A model generated the notes under the pieces. The model did not search any database. It saw only the letters and a program-made list of their open reading frames with translations, and was not told the origin of the DNA. From Earliella scabrosa (Eukaryota; Basidiomycota; Agaricomycetes; Polyporales; Polyporaceae), in assembly GCA_022605405.1 (NCBI GenBank), contig JABYQQ010000018.1, forward strand, positions 682,001-746,000: a DNA stretch of 64,000 nt. Reading direction: 5' to 3'. The position numbers and the translations under genes were made by a program. Positions 1 through 11,218 of this stretch are shown here, in pieces (positions within the stretch are counted from its first letter, which is position 1; each line of letters opens with the position of its first letter).

Positions 1-330
1 ACGTGGGAGACCGTGCCTATTGGCGAAGGCGAGAGATATACACGACGCGGTAGCACCGCAGTCGACGAGCGCGTATGTACAAATGGGCTTGCGGTTAGGG
101 AACTGAAGCGTGACAGAGATGAAGAAATGCGACGAAGACGTCGGCGAAGCATGTACATGCGAAGATAGCTGAAAGCGCGGGGCAGAGAGCAGCTTAGGTG
201 TCCACACGCCGTTGCTCAAGCGGACGTGGGTTGGAACTCCCGACACGGGCTTATGAGTCCCTTGTGTCGCCGGGGGCTCCGGGACTGCATGAGAGCTGCC
301 GGCTAGGCTTTTCCCGACGAGGGAGCAGCC
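1..330 (-). CDS. Partial Pol (retropepsin region) of a Ty3/gypsy LTR retrotransposon
   Basis: This is the start of the pol reading frame, running off the left edge of the window. The frame is open on the minus strand from about 330 down to 1 and is offset -1 from gag. Near the edge it encodes ALVDCGATASCIS, which matches the active-site loop of retroviral-type aspartic proteases (usual core D-S/T-G-A). Here the serine or threonine is replaced by cysteine. No ATG begins the frame at the gag boundary, so Pol would be made as a Gag-Pol fusion by frameshifting. Reverse transcriptase, RNase H and integrase would lie outside the window. Whether the element is intact cannot be judged from here. Confidence 0.75.
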
Positions 331-1502
331 TTACCGCGAAAACGACGCTTTGCGTCCTCGGACATGTTCGGGCACGCGTTCGCACGATGCTTGCCCTGTC
401 CGCAGTAGAAACAGAGACCCTCTTTGAAGCGACGATCGCGCTCCTCGGGGGTCAACTTGGTGTGTTTCATTGCGTCAACCTCCATCGGGACGTGGCCGTC
501 AGCCGCGCCCGAGTTGGCCGGAGTAGACGACGACGAGGCCGTCTGACTAGTAGCCGTGGTACGAGCGGTGTACGAGCGGTCATTGCCGCGAGACGAGCTC
601 GAAGATGAGTGCTTCTGCTTTGAGCCGTGACGACGGCTCTCGACTTGGAGCAGATGTAGCTTAGCGTCAGCGTTAATGACGATGGGGATCCACTCAGCGA
701 GGGTGGACGGACGGTCGTGCGTGACAAGAGCGAGCTTCAGCTCGGGCTTAAGGCCACGCGTGAACTGTGTGATGGCCATGCTCTCCGTCCAATCAATGTA
801 CTCGAGGCACTCCTCGAACTGGTTCGCATACGCGGCAGCAGGTCCAGTCTGCGTGAGACCCTCGATCTTATGGAGCATCTTCATAACGATGTCCGGGTCC
901 TCGAAGCGCTTACGGAAAGCGGCAATAAGGCCTTCGTAGTCGTACATGAGCTCGGGGCTCCGTAGACGAGTGGCCTTCAGCCACGACTTGGGGCTTCCAT
1001 CTCCGAGCCACGATGCAAAATATATGCACTTACGATCATCCGACGCGTTCGCAAGCGCCGGCGTGAGCAGAATCGCGGTCTCAACCTCCAATAGGAACGC
1101 GTCGACCTCGGAGGCCTTGCCGTTGAAGACGCGGGGCTTGCGCACGGTGACGCTACCACTCGCGGCTGGGCTGGGAGTCGAGGACGGAGCAGCGAAGCGA
1201 CGCTGCTGTTGTTCCGGGAGGGACAGCCACTCGACATGCTTGAGGAGGGACTCGATGGCGGTCCCTTGGCGGTAGATGGACTCGAAGATCCCGCGGAAAA
1301 ACGCCTGGTCGGATTGAGGCGAGGCGGACTCGGGTTGGGGAGGCTGCTGGCCCGGGGGAACTTGCGGGGGCGCAGTGGGGATGCCTGGCGGGGGAGCCTG
1401 AGCATTAATATGCTCGTCGGTGGGCTGCTCGGTCGCGCCCTGGGTCTGCGGATCTCCCCATTGCTCCATTCCAGCGCCTGGGTAGAGATCTGGACGCTCC
1501 AT
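303..1502 (-). CDS. Gag polyprotein of a Ty3/gypsy LTR retrotransposon
   Basis: This 399-residue protein would form the particle that packages element RNA in the cytoplasm. The first 90 residues are rich in Pro and Gln. A central block of about 180 residues reads like the Ty3-type retrotransposon gag domain (motifs such as VFNGKASEVDAFL and YANQFEECLEYI). A Ser/Thr-rich linker follows. Near the C-terminus is one CCHC zinc knuckle, CFYCGQGKHRANAC (C-x2-C-x4-H-x4-C). The ATG at 1502 is the first in the frame downstream of the LTR. The frame is uninterrupted, which suggests a fairly young copy. The stop (TAG, 303-305) lies just after a canonical slippery heptamer. Confidence 0.85.
   Translation of the reverse strand: MERPDLYPGAGMEQWGDPQTQGATEQPTDEHINAQAPPPGIPTAPPQVPPGQQPPQPESASPQSDQAFFRGIFESIYRQGTAIESLLKHVEWLSLPEQQQRRFAAPSSTPSPAASGSVTVRKPRVFNGKASEVDAFLLEVETAILLTPALANASDDRKCIYFASWLGDGSPKSWLKATRLRSPELMYDYEGLIAAFRKRFEDPDIVMKMLHKIEGLTQTGPAAAYANQFEECLEYIDWTESMAITQFTRGLKPELKLALVTHDRPSTLAEWIPIVINADAKLHLLQVESRRHGSKQKHSSSSSSRGNDRSYTARTTATSQTASSSSTPANSGAADGHVPMEVDAMKHTKLTPEERDRRFKEGLCFYCGQGKHRANACPNMSEDAKRRFRGKAAPSSGKA
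309..315 (-). promoter_or_regulatory. Candidate -1 ribosomal frameshift site (G GGA AAA)
   Basis: Read on the minus strand, the last gag codons are TCG GGA AAA GCC TAG. G GGA AAA fits the X XXY YYZ slippery consensus exactly. A -1 slip here enters the pol frame, whose nearest upstream stop is at 331-333, so the two frames overlap by only about 25 nt. No downstream pseudoknot was modelled. Confidence 0.6.
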
Positions 1503-1658
1503 GGGGAAAAGAAGTAGGTCAGTGACAGCGGGCGCTCTGGGCGCTTAATGGGCGGAAGCGAAGAAGGAAGGGAATACCGGGGAGGACCAAAAGTCCTGCG
1601 TGCTCCTGGGGACTTGGGGCGGGCTCGCAACGGCGAGTTTTGGGTGGTCGAATCAAAC

Positions 1659-1991
1659 TGTAACGGTCCGCGGCCGAGGGAGGACGTGGACGAGAGACGA
1701 GAGGCGGGAGACGAGGCGCGGGCGCGTTACGAGACGTCGGGCAGGCGCGAGAACGAGAAGCAAGGAAGCCGGGGGCGGTACGGCGTTGATTCGACAAGGG
1801 TACACGTAAGCGAGCGCGAGCCTTATGTACAGAAAGCCTAACTACGGTGCCTGGAAGAACATACGAGAGCATCACGAAAACTTACAGAAGGAAGGAGCGA
1901 GAATGTCGGGAAATACCATAAACAGTAACTAATTGATCCGGGTGGTACGTAGAGAGTCCATGAGGCTCGTGTACGGCGTGGCGCCGTTACA
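1659..1991 (-). repeat. 5' long terminal repeat (LTR) of the Ty3/gypsy element
   Basis: The segment is bounded by an 8-bp inverted repeat, TGTAACGG at one end and CCGTTACA at the other, giving the standard TG...CA termini and a length of 333 bp. It sits about 160 bp upstream of the gag start on the gag strand, as expected for a 5' LTR. The partner LTR lies outside the window, so its identity and the target-site duplication (one side would be GCCCC at 1992-1996) cannot be checked. The bases just inside, toward gag, do not start with TGG, so no conventional tRNA-3'-end primer site is recognised. Confidence 0.6.
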
Positions 1992-2270
1992 GCCCCGCGG
2001 ACGTTGGCGTGAGGGTCGCGTATGCCCCGGGTTTGAACAGGAGCCACCTTGGGCACTGGTATGCAGTCCGCGTCCCAACCAAGCCAGGCTACGATTAGTG
2101 AGCCTGACCAGAGGCCGAGGGCCACGTGTAAGCTTGCGGGGTGCGGCCAACTTGCCCCTTAGCGGCGGTGCATCGATCAAGAGACGTCGCTGCTGTTGTA
2201 GCTCGAACTCACCGCTCAACTATCCCATCTCCCTTGCTACTAGCCGCTCCCTGACACTTGCGACCGTCTC

Positions 2271-5200
2271 ATGGCCCGCGTCCGCGCCCCCCCGAAAACC
2301 TCAGTGGCGCCACGCCGTGCTGGTCGCAAGAAGAAAGTATTCAAAGGTCGTGCCGCCGTGAAGCGCAAGAGAGAAGCTGCAGAAGCTCTGGCGCGTGCTC
2401 AACGGCGGTCCACTACTCCCAAGACCGACGGCCCAAGCGACAAGGAGGAGACCATTGAAGTACAAAGTCTGACCACGCCGCGGCCTCTAGAAGGTGATGC
2501 TGCGATGCGCATCCAGCTACTGACCGCCCCCCGTCTGGCCGATTTCGAGCAGCCACCCGACCCCCGACGCATTCCCGACTTTCTCGGCCCGCCTAAAGTC
2601 GATCCCACATGGAGACATCATGCGGATGTACCTACACACGAGGTATATCGCTGGTTCGACGCCCAGGTGCGACGATGTCCCACGTTCAACGGCCTGTGAC
2701 CATTGGCTGACCCGTGTTTCGCAGCTGAACGATTATCTGTGCCATACTCTGAAGCGAAGTCGCGCCGTGAAGATTACGTGGATCGGACACCCCGGGGATT
2801 CACCCTTGGACGCTCGAGGGCGCACATTCGTCGTGCGCCGGGATCCCAACTCGGGCATCTCGATCTCAGAATGGGAGAAGGCGTGCCTGATGCATCGGCC
2901 CGTGTTAAGATGGGTCTACCTATGCGGGGGTGTGCACGACCTGGAGGCGGATGACGAAGTGTCGCAGGAAGGCGGCGATGGCGCGGACGACACGAGCGTG
3001 GCCGGCCTTGCCAACGGGGACGAGGAAGCCGAGGGTCAAGGCGAGGAAGAATCCGACACCGAGAACGATCCTCTTGGGGAGGGAGGAGACGGCGCGGAGG
3101 AGCGCAACGAGGAAGAAGGTGGCCTAACGGAAGTCATCCGAGAGCACAGGAAACGTTGGCAAGCCTGCGCCAACGGGGTGAAACTCAGAGTGAGTCTGTC
3201 CGTTGACCCGAGGACGCATACTCACTAATAATGCGACTGATAATCCCGCCGTATCAGCTGGAGATATGCGCAGACGATCTATCGACTGTGCATATCTACA
3301 TGCGAAATGACCACCCGGACGCTGACCGCTCCCAAATTCCCTACCTCATGCACTCACGACACCTTCGCCTTCAGGTATGTGAGCGGATGCGCGTGGTAGG
3401 CGCCAAGGTATCCGTGGTGAAGAAAGGTGCGTGGGTTGAAAGCCCGCACAGTGAAGACTGACATCATGCTATGACAGGTCTTCAAGCCATGTTTGACGCG
3501 GCGCGACCAGATCCGACCGCGCGTAACGCGCTGTATGCCGAGATGCCGAACGTCTACGTGCCACCACTACACCGCCGCCCTCGAGGCAAGCAAATCGGCA
3601 ACATGCTCAAGATGGTGCGCCAAAGAGAACGTCTGGATCGTAATCCATTGTATGCCGTACATCTCATACAAGCCCGCGATCAGCATCGCACATACTGGTG
3701 AGCTGACACGGCGCCAGTGGATGCGCTCGAGCACTGATGACGGCCGTAGCTACACCCAGCACAACCCCAAGCTTCCCGATGCTCTTTCACCGTTTACGAT
3801 TGCCCTCACAGATGACTTCTCGATGGACAGCCTCATCTTACATGGCGCCACCAGGGGGTGGGCTCTGGATTCGTCGTGGCGCAACAAGAATGAAAACCGC
3901 GCGGCAGTGACCTTCCTCATCGCCGTCAACGCAGAAGGGCATGCTGTGCCAGGTGAGGGCCAGTACTGATCCTCCATGCGGCGCGCACCTGAGACGCAGT
4001 TTGCAGGGGCTGTATTTCTGTCTGCGAACACACGATCTGACACTTTGCAGAAATTTCTCCTCGCAACCAAACAGAAGTTGCTCACGCGGGCCATTACGAT
4101 CACGAAAGGTCAGTCGACAGTCAGTCGCACAGAGACAGAGGGCTGACGGCAAACAGGCACCGGGAAAGTCGAGAGTCGTCCGCCTGCAGACCTCGCGGTG
4201 CTCATCCAGAACGCGCAACGCATGGTGGATAGCGACTACACCACCTCTCATTTCATGATCGACAAATGTCAGGCCGAGTTAGATGCCATTAGAAAGGGTG
4301 CGCGCATGCTTGCGCAGACGACTGACCTGGCAATACACTGATCTTACACTAACAGTCTACCCGGGGCGTCGCGTTCGTCTGTGCCAGTTCCATGTCGTGC
4401 AGGCGATCACTCGGTTCGACTGCGACAATGGAGACCGGGGCGCGCCGATGCGTATAGGAGTTGAAATCAAGGCCAAAATTATCTACCACTTTCGTATCCT
4501 GCAGCGCTGCCGTAACGAGCTGGATTGGGAGGCTTCGCTGCACACCTTCTTGAGCCAGGTCGAACGCGCGATCATGACCCAACGTACCGCCCCCAAGAAC
4601 TCAGATCCCCCAGCAGTAACTCCGCCCGACGAAGTAACCCGGTATCGCGCGCAATACGAGTTTGTGCGCGCATACTTCATCAACAACTGGTTCACCGCAG
4701 AATGGATAGGTAAGTGATCTTCGTCGCTACAGACTGCGGAGTGACCGACGTGCGATCTTGCAGAGACGTTCACGGACATGGGCTTGCCCGCCGACGGCAC
4801 ACGCGACGGCACCTGGAACACGAACAATTTCATTGAACGTTCCTTCCAGACATTTGATCAAATATTTCTTGAGAGCCGCAAGAACAAGAGGTGAGCAGTA
4901 CGAAATCCGGCAAAGAATGCGAACTCATGATGGCTGGAGACTGGACCGCTTGGCGACAATCATCCTCCACGACTTCTTCCCGTACTTTCAATACTGGGGG
5001 CCTGATGAGAGAGCGATGCCGATCGAGCAGCGCAAGCTGAACGCTTTGGCGCATCAGCTGTGGGAAGACGATCTGGTGGAAGTGCAACCGGACGAATCGT
5101 TTGTCATCCATTGCCCGCCGTACGTCCCAATGTTAGGAACAGCGGAGGTCGAGGAGCTGATTTCGGAAACAGCACCGACAAGCAGCCGGGTGTCACGCTA

Positions 5201-8200
5201 CCGCGTGTGACCCTCCTGCCTCCGATGTGTCCTTGCTCGGCCTTCCAGCAGACTGGCAAAGCATGTGCGCACCTGAAGGCTGCCGCCTTGTACACCACCA
5301 ATGGGCCGATCTCGGAATGGCATGGTGCGACGCGTATCTTCATGAACAAGAGATCGTGCTAACGGAAGACGCGCGTAGCTGAGGAAAGCAACTCTGAGCG
5401 GCGACGGCTGCGTCCTAGCAGGGTGCGCAAGAAAGATCTGGGGCTAGCGCGGGAGAAGAAGATGTGCGCCGACAACTTCTACGACAAGCAGGTCAATGAT
5501 ATATACCAGCACCTTGAAGAAGAGGAAGCCCGAGCCGCCAAGGAAGCCGAAGAGCGTGCGCACCGTCGCGACTGGATAGGAGAAGGTGAGCTACGAGTGA
5601 ACGCGCCAAACATGACTAATTACGCTAGCAGAGGGGGACTTCGCCGTGTCACCCGGGAGGCCCTCGAACGTTCGCCCTATGCTGCCACATCGCACCCCTC
5701 GAAAAACGCGCATGGCTGCTACGCCGGACGCCACAACCCCGACGAAGAGCCGTCCTGCGCAAAAGCCTGTGATATTTTCGCGCAAGAGGGGGCGAAAAGG
5801 TCAGGAGCGGTTGGCATCCAACAGTTTACTTCCCAATTCCCAGGCCGTGCGCGACGCGATGAGGGAGGCGCGTGGATCGGCGTTGCAGGGAGTGCCCACA
5901 GGCTCATCGGACGAGCGTGCGTGGGAGCGCGAGGAAGCAAGCATCCGGGCCATGGACTTCTCACGTTGGGAGTCCGACAGCTATACCCTGCGGAAGGAGG
6001 AATACGCATTATATGTTGACGTCATCAATCACTCGACCCTGGCCCGTGAAACAGGCCTCATTATGTGGTTCGCGCCTGACACGTATCTTGCGAAGCTCAT
6101 CGAGGCCACTGACCTGTCGGGAGACGGTTTCACGGCTTTGGTACGTCGCGTAGTTGTCGAATGTATACCAAAGGAGCTTACATCATGTCAGCTGCGACAC
6201 CACGGGCAAACTAAGTTTGCGGATCTCATCAGTTCGAGGCCAGAAGGTGTCGCGAGAATCGTGTTCCCCCACCTGGACGTCGAGGCGATGCATTGGACAT
6301 TACACGAGCACGATCTTCGCGGTGGAGGCCACGTCGTGACAACGTGGGACTCATTGTCCGGTACTAGCCCAATTGCAATGGAAGATCAGCTAGCCGTGGC
6401 GCGCGCTCTGTTCCGCTCAGGCTGGATCCGTCATGGGGAGAGTGGCAACGAGAGGGCGGCCGACGACCTTGTGAGTGAAGCCCTGTATGACGGTAACGCG
6501 CACTGACGATCATGATAGGCCATAGACCCGCAGCTTCGACATGCTGTCCCGCAAGTGCGTATGCGAGGGACAGGTCTACAAACGGACAGCGCGTCCTGCG
6601 GGTTCTGGTCCGTGATGTTTGCCTGGGCGATATTGCTGGACATAGACATCTCGCGGGCGGCATTCCGAGCCATGACAGTGGAAGAGATCAAGGATATTCT
6701 CGAGGAGATCTGGAGAAGTTGGATCGAGCCGGAACGAGGCCTGCCCACTGAACTAGTGGCGGACCTGTTCGATATGTTGGAGCCGGGCGTTGCCTGGGAG
6801 AGCCTCAGCCATGTGGTGAGTCCGAAAACGGTTTCAACGTCGGCTGTAGACACCGACTGAAACGACGTCGCGACAGTTTGCTGCAGCCGATCCCGCAATC
6901 ACGAGTTCTCCGTGCGCCAGCGACGCTGCACAGCCGATAGGGGATCAAGGGGGCAGCCCTGCGCCAACCCAACTGCGCACTTTGCGTCTGCGGGAGCCGT
7001 CGATCCTCGAACGCGCGGACCTGCGCAAGCGCCTGGAGGACGTTCTCGCCGGCCGTGATAAGTCTACGTGGACGGTTGCGGGGGAAGACTTCGAACAGAT
7101 CACGGTTGAGAATCTGCTTGGCGGTCAAGCTGTGAGTAACTACCTCCTCGACGCAGTGATTCGCTTGGTGCTGGAAGACCTCCGCGAGGGAGTGTGGGAC
7201 ATCGCCTTTGGATCGCCTCCCGGTGGTGACGCACCTGATCCACACCGAGTCTATGTCAACACATGGCTGGACTCCTTCTACCTTGCGAAAGCCGACGGGG
7301 TCAATGGAGAGGGAGGCATAGCTCCTCCGAGGAAGACGAATGCTCGGTGGTATACGAAGGTCAGCATGACGACGATAGCAAGACGACCCTGAGCTAATCC
7401 GTTCACTGTCATACAGATCGATATATTCGCCATGGATATGCTTGTGATCCCATACTTCTGGAAGGAAGCGCACCATTGGGTTTGTGCGGTTGTGGACATG
7501 AGGGAGCGCACGATTGCTGTCTATGACAGCCTGAAGGAGCCTCGTCGACGGAAAGCCCTGTATCGTGTGCGTTATAATTCCCCGATGACCCCTCATGACG
7601 TGCGCACTGACCGCGGATGAACAGCGTGTCTACAAAATGCTGCAGTACGAATGGGCCGCGTTGCGAAACGGGGAGCTGGGAGACGAAGGCTGGAGAAGCG
7701 AGGCTCCACCCTACGTAAGTGACCATTTGAGAGGACAGGTCAGAACATATTGCTGATACTGCAAAACTGGCGCAGCGAGACCTGCCCTTGCAGGGCGACA
7801 CTCTGCACTGCGCCATCTACGCCTTGACATTCGCCCTAGAGCGGGTCTGCGGGAGACATCCAGACAATGGGTCGTTTACGTTTAGCGGGACGGAGGCGAA
7901 CATCCGCAGACATGCGATGGCGCTGAGACTTGTGGCTGCTCTGCCAAACACCCTGCCAACCGTCGTGTGGCCAAGTTCGGCCCCAAACCAAGTGAACGAA
8001 ACGCCGAACAGGGCGACGAAGGAGGATGGCTCGAACGGCAGCGGGAGCGCAGCAGACCGACGCGCCGTGCTGCTCGGTGGCCCCGGCTCGGCCGCAGCGC
8101 TGGCGGCCCAGCCGGTGAGCGGGGTCCCGGTCGACGTTGCGGGCACCACGTCACAGAACAACAACACCACTACGGAGGAGCGCGATGGCAACGACGTGTG

Positions 8201-10233
8201 CGCGCCGCGCCGCGCCGCGACGAAGGCGGCCCCTGTGGGTGTGTCGGCGCCGGGGGTGGTGTGGCGTAGCTCAGAGCCGTACGAGGTCGGTGTGGCACGC
8301 GGCGAGATGACGAAGTCGCAGCCTAACGCGAATGGAACGAGCGGGCGGGCGACAGCTGGGGCGACGTCCGGGGCGGAAAATACGGGGTCTGCCCGCTCAA
8401 GCAAGCAGGAGCAGCTGGCCAGCGAGAGCGACACGAGCCATGACAATGCAGGTCCGACCGCAGGTGCGCACTTCAGCGAGATGACGCGGGAGTTGGCCGA
8501 AGTGAACGTTGCCGGGGACGTGATGTTGACGAGGGAGAGCGTGGAGAGGGATATGAGCCGCACGGAACGGAACGGGGGAGCGTCGTCGCACACAAGTCCT
8601 TCGTCGGAGGGACCCGAGTGCAACGCTGCGGCGCCCGGAGTAGATCCTGAGGGAGGGTGCATAGAGTTAGCGGGCGCGCTGACTTCCAACTCTCCAAAAC
8701 TCGGTAACCACATGAGGGAGGACAGCACTCCAGCATCCCAACCTCGCATCCATCCGTCGAACGAGATTACTGGAGAAAGGTCTGACGCGAACGAAGACGA
8801 TGGGTCGCCGAAACGCCTACCTGGGTCTGGGGGGGACGACGACGCGGCCGCGACGAGCCCCACTCAAAGTCCTACGACTCATCAGAGGAACGGTGAGACT
8901 AGCCCCACCGCAACCGCAACCCAGCAGGGGCATACCCGGGCCGCGAACACCATGAAGCCACCCCAAAGCCCAGAACCACGAGCAAGGAGCCTGTCTGTAT
9001 CGGCCGTGGATCCCCCCGCCTCGACTATCGCGGCGGTAGTCAAAGCGAAGGCGCGTCGGAAGAGCGCGCCCCTGGAAGCTCTCGAACGGGCCATGCTCGA
9101 TATACAGCGCCTGGAAGCACGAACTCAGGAGCTGTGTTCTCGACCAAAGGTGGGCCAGAGCAACACAACGCCAGTGCCCACGGCGCGGTGAGTCGCAACA
9201 TGGTGAACTGGAAAGACACGCGCACTGATGGCAGGATGGACAGCATACCGGCCGTAGGCGACTGGGAAATGCTCATATGGAAGAAAACCGTGGTGGCGCG
9301 GTGTCCATATCGCGCGTTCCCGGCGGAAGTGACGGCGGTGGACCTGACCGGCGGGTGGGTGACGCTGCAGCCCGACCCTGCGCTGATGATGCTGGACGAG
9401 CCTGGGCGTGCCTACGATGCCGCGAGACTGCAACAGGTGCTGCAGAAGGCGCGAAGGGTGAAATGGAGTGAATATCATATGCAAATTCACGGTATCGGAC
9501 GCCACGAGGTACGTTGACTGTGTTGGGAGACTGCCAGCGGGAGGACTGCCGACATACTGTACGACAGGTCGCCCCGATGATATGGCCGGCAGATCTGGAA
9601 CGCCGGGGGAACGCCACGGGATACGCTGCGGCGAGGACCAACGAGAGGCAGCGGATACGCGACCACCTGCAGGACATGTTGCCGGGAATGGCCCAGGTGC
9701 TCACCGAGGGCGGGCGGGGTAGGGGAACCTTTGCAGATCTCATCGCGGAAGGCCTACAGTCGCAAGGTGAGGTGGTATCAGGGCGGAAGTGGTCAGGTTC
9801 CGCTACAGGGGGTATGTGGGAGTTCTTCATGAGCAGAACAAGTCAACCAGAGAAGGTGGACGAAGAATACGTGCCGATACTGGACGCGGTGGATGAAGCG
9901 ACGGTCGTCGAAATGGCGGACAGGTTGCGGAGGCAGCTCGATTCGCCTGCAGGCCCAGACGACCTACACTTGAAGACTGCGACAGCTGGGCGGGTATACC
10001 TAGCGTACGGCGCTCTCAGCGTGTACACGGGCCTGGCGCAGACGGAGGTTGCAGGAGCTGTTGCGGCGGGCCGGATCCGACGTCCAGAAACGCGATGGGA
10101 ACGGGCATGGAGAGCGTACAGCAAGGTCAGCGGGCTTAACCTCAGAGACACGCATCGCATCGTGTTCCCTGGTTTGGAAGTTCCTGTACCTGAGCTGGCA
10201 GGCGCGAACAGTGACCAAGGGGCGGGGCAATGA
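2271..10233 (+). CDS. MULE-type transposase with SWIM finger and two Ulp1-like protease domains (giant multi-exon ORF)
   Basis: Hand-spliced exons: 2271-2666, 2725-3189, 3258-3426, 3478-3697, 3750-3952, 4007-4108, 4157-4297, 4356-4709, 4764-4890, 4940-5119, 5173-5324, 5379-5585, 5632-6140, 6192-6470, 6519-6815, 6877-7359, 7417-7566, 7625-7714, 7776-9187, 9235-9508, 9568-10233. All join in phase, giving about 2,291 residues. Residues 1-300 are basic then acidic. Residues 340-790 are a MULE-like DDE transposase, with candidate catalytic residues D438 (ALTDDFS), D554 (FMIDKC) and E708 (NNFIERSF). CPCSAFQQTGKACAH at 805-819 is a SWIM zinc finger (CxCx9CxH). Residues 850-905 look coiled-coil. Ulp1-like domain 1 has H1109, D1128, Q1189 and C1195. 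Domain 2 has H1448, D1465, Q1514 and C1520. A low-complexity linker and an unrecognised C-terminus follow. I infer one polyprotein. It could also be two genes split near 5630. Confidence 0.75.
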
Positions 10234-10494
10234 CCATGTATAATAGAACGTGACGGACAGGAGCATGATAACAACAGTATGTATGTATGCATGTACGGGG
10301 TGAGAAGGGGTAGAAGAACAGTGGGACGATGACATCGGACAAAATGGCGTGCAAAGGGAGAACGGAAGAAGGCTGGCAGACAGGCCGATGAGGCTAGCGT
10401 GCCAAGGCGGGATGGCATGGGGCAGGAGGAGCAGGGGATAAATCTGATGTTGAGCGTACTGATGTGGGTTATCGATGGTGATGGCGGGCAGCCA

Positions 10495-10506
10495 AAGATA
10501 TATACG
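10495..10506 (+). promoter_or_regulatory. TATA-like box upstream of the small MULE-linked gene
   Basis: AGATATATACG lies about 50 bp before the ATG at 10552, a plausible TATA distance. Confidence 0.3.
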
Positions 10507-10551
10507 CACTGGGGGGATGAGAGGGATCGCAGAGTCCTTCGACAATCAACC

Positions 10552-11218
10552 ATGAACAAGGGCGCGAGCACGGAGATACAAGATGGGGCGAGGGTGAGTG
10601 CTTGCGCCGGTGGACAGCGCCAGACTGACGTATGGCAAAGAAGGATGGGGCGAACACGCCAGGAGATCTGGAGAGCGATGGGACCCACTCAAGGGACAGC
10701 GAGAACCACGGCGAGCAGGTGAGTGGTTGTGATGATGAGGGTGGGAGAGAGACTGAACACGTACGGCTGACAGGTGGCCGTGGTCGGAGCGAGAGGGCGG
10801 GACGACGAGAGCCCATCGGCAGACGGACTGCGAGACTCTCGTCCGGGGATGGCAGCGACGTTCGGTACGCCGACGGAAGCAATGGATAGCGAAGAGCGTC
10901 GCCGTGTGTTCGATGAGGCGCACCTGCGAAACTTGATGATCGAATCTGGTTTGAGGAGGGCGGAGGAGGGGAATGGAGGCGCTGTCATGGTGCGATGGCT
11001 GAGGAACGTAGAGGTGAGCAATAGGTGCATGCCGTCGGGACCGGGGATTGATCCAACAGCAGAGGGGCGAAGGCTTACTGCAAGGGCACGGAATGGGAAG
11101 TGGTAGAAGGGAGGACTGGACGGAGAACAGGATCATGCATGACAGCGACGACTCAGGATACGATACCGAGGGGAGCATGCCGTCGCTGGTGTCAGTGGAT
11201 GAGGAGAATGAATGGTGA
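10552..11218 (+). CDS. Small acidic-tailed protein, possible accessory gene of the MULE element
   Basis: Four exons (10552-10593, 10641-10718, 10774-11013, 11063-11218) join in phase 0 through consensus GT-AG introns of 47-55 nt. They give about 171 residues. The N-terminal third is hydrophilic (Lys, Asp, Ser, Glu). The middle carries a charged helix-like stretch (SEERRRVFDEAHLRNLM). The C-terminus is acidic and ends DDSGYDTEGSMPSLVSV followed by six mostly acidic residues. No known domain is recognised. It is on the same strand as the giant transposase and about 320 bp behind it, so it may be a second gene of the same element, or a separately spliced 3' part of it. The long antisense frame over this region is a composition artefact. 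Confidence 0.5.

Noticed and set aside
1640..1659. Conventional tRNA primer-binding site next to the LTR
   Set aside because: The bases inside the LTR toward gag (GTTTGATTCGACCACC) do not begin with TGG and do not complement a tRNA 3' end I recognise. A self-primed or internal-tRNA mechanism is possible but unsupported.
2271..5630. KDZ (Kyakuja-Dileera-Zisupton) transposase interpretation
   Set aside because: KDZ elements are common in basidiomycetes, but the D-D-E spacing and the CxCx9CxH SWIM finger fit a MULE better. The KDZ-associated cysteine cluster is absent.
7817..8863. 348-codon minus-strand open frame
   Set aside because: It lies antisense to the low-complexity exon of the giant gene and is explained by its GC-rich codon bias. 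No motif is present.
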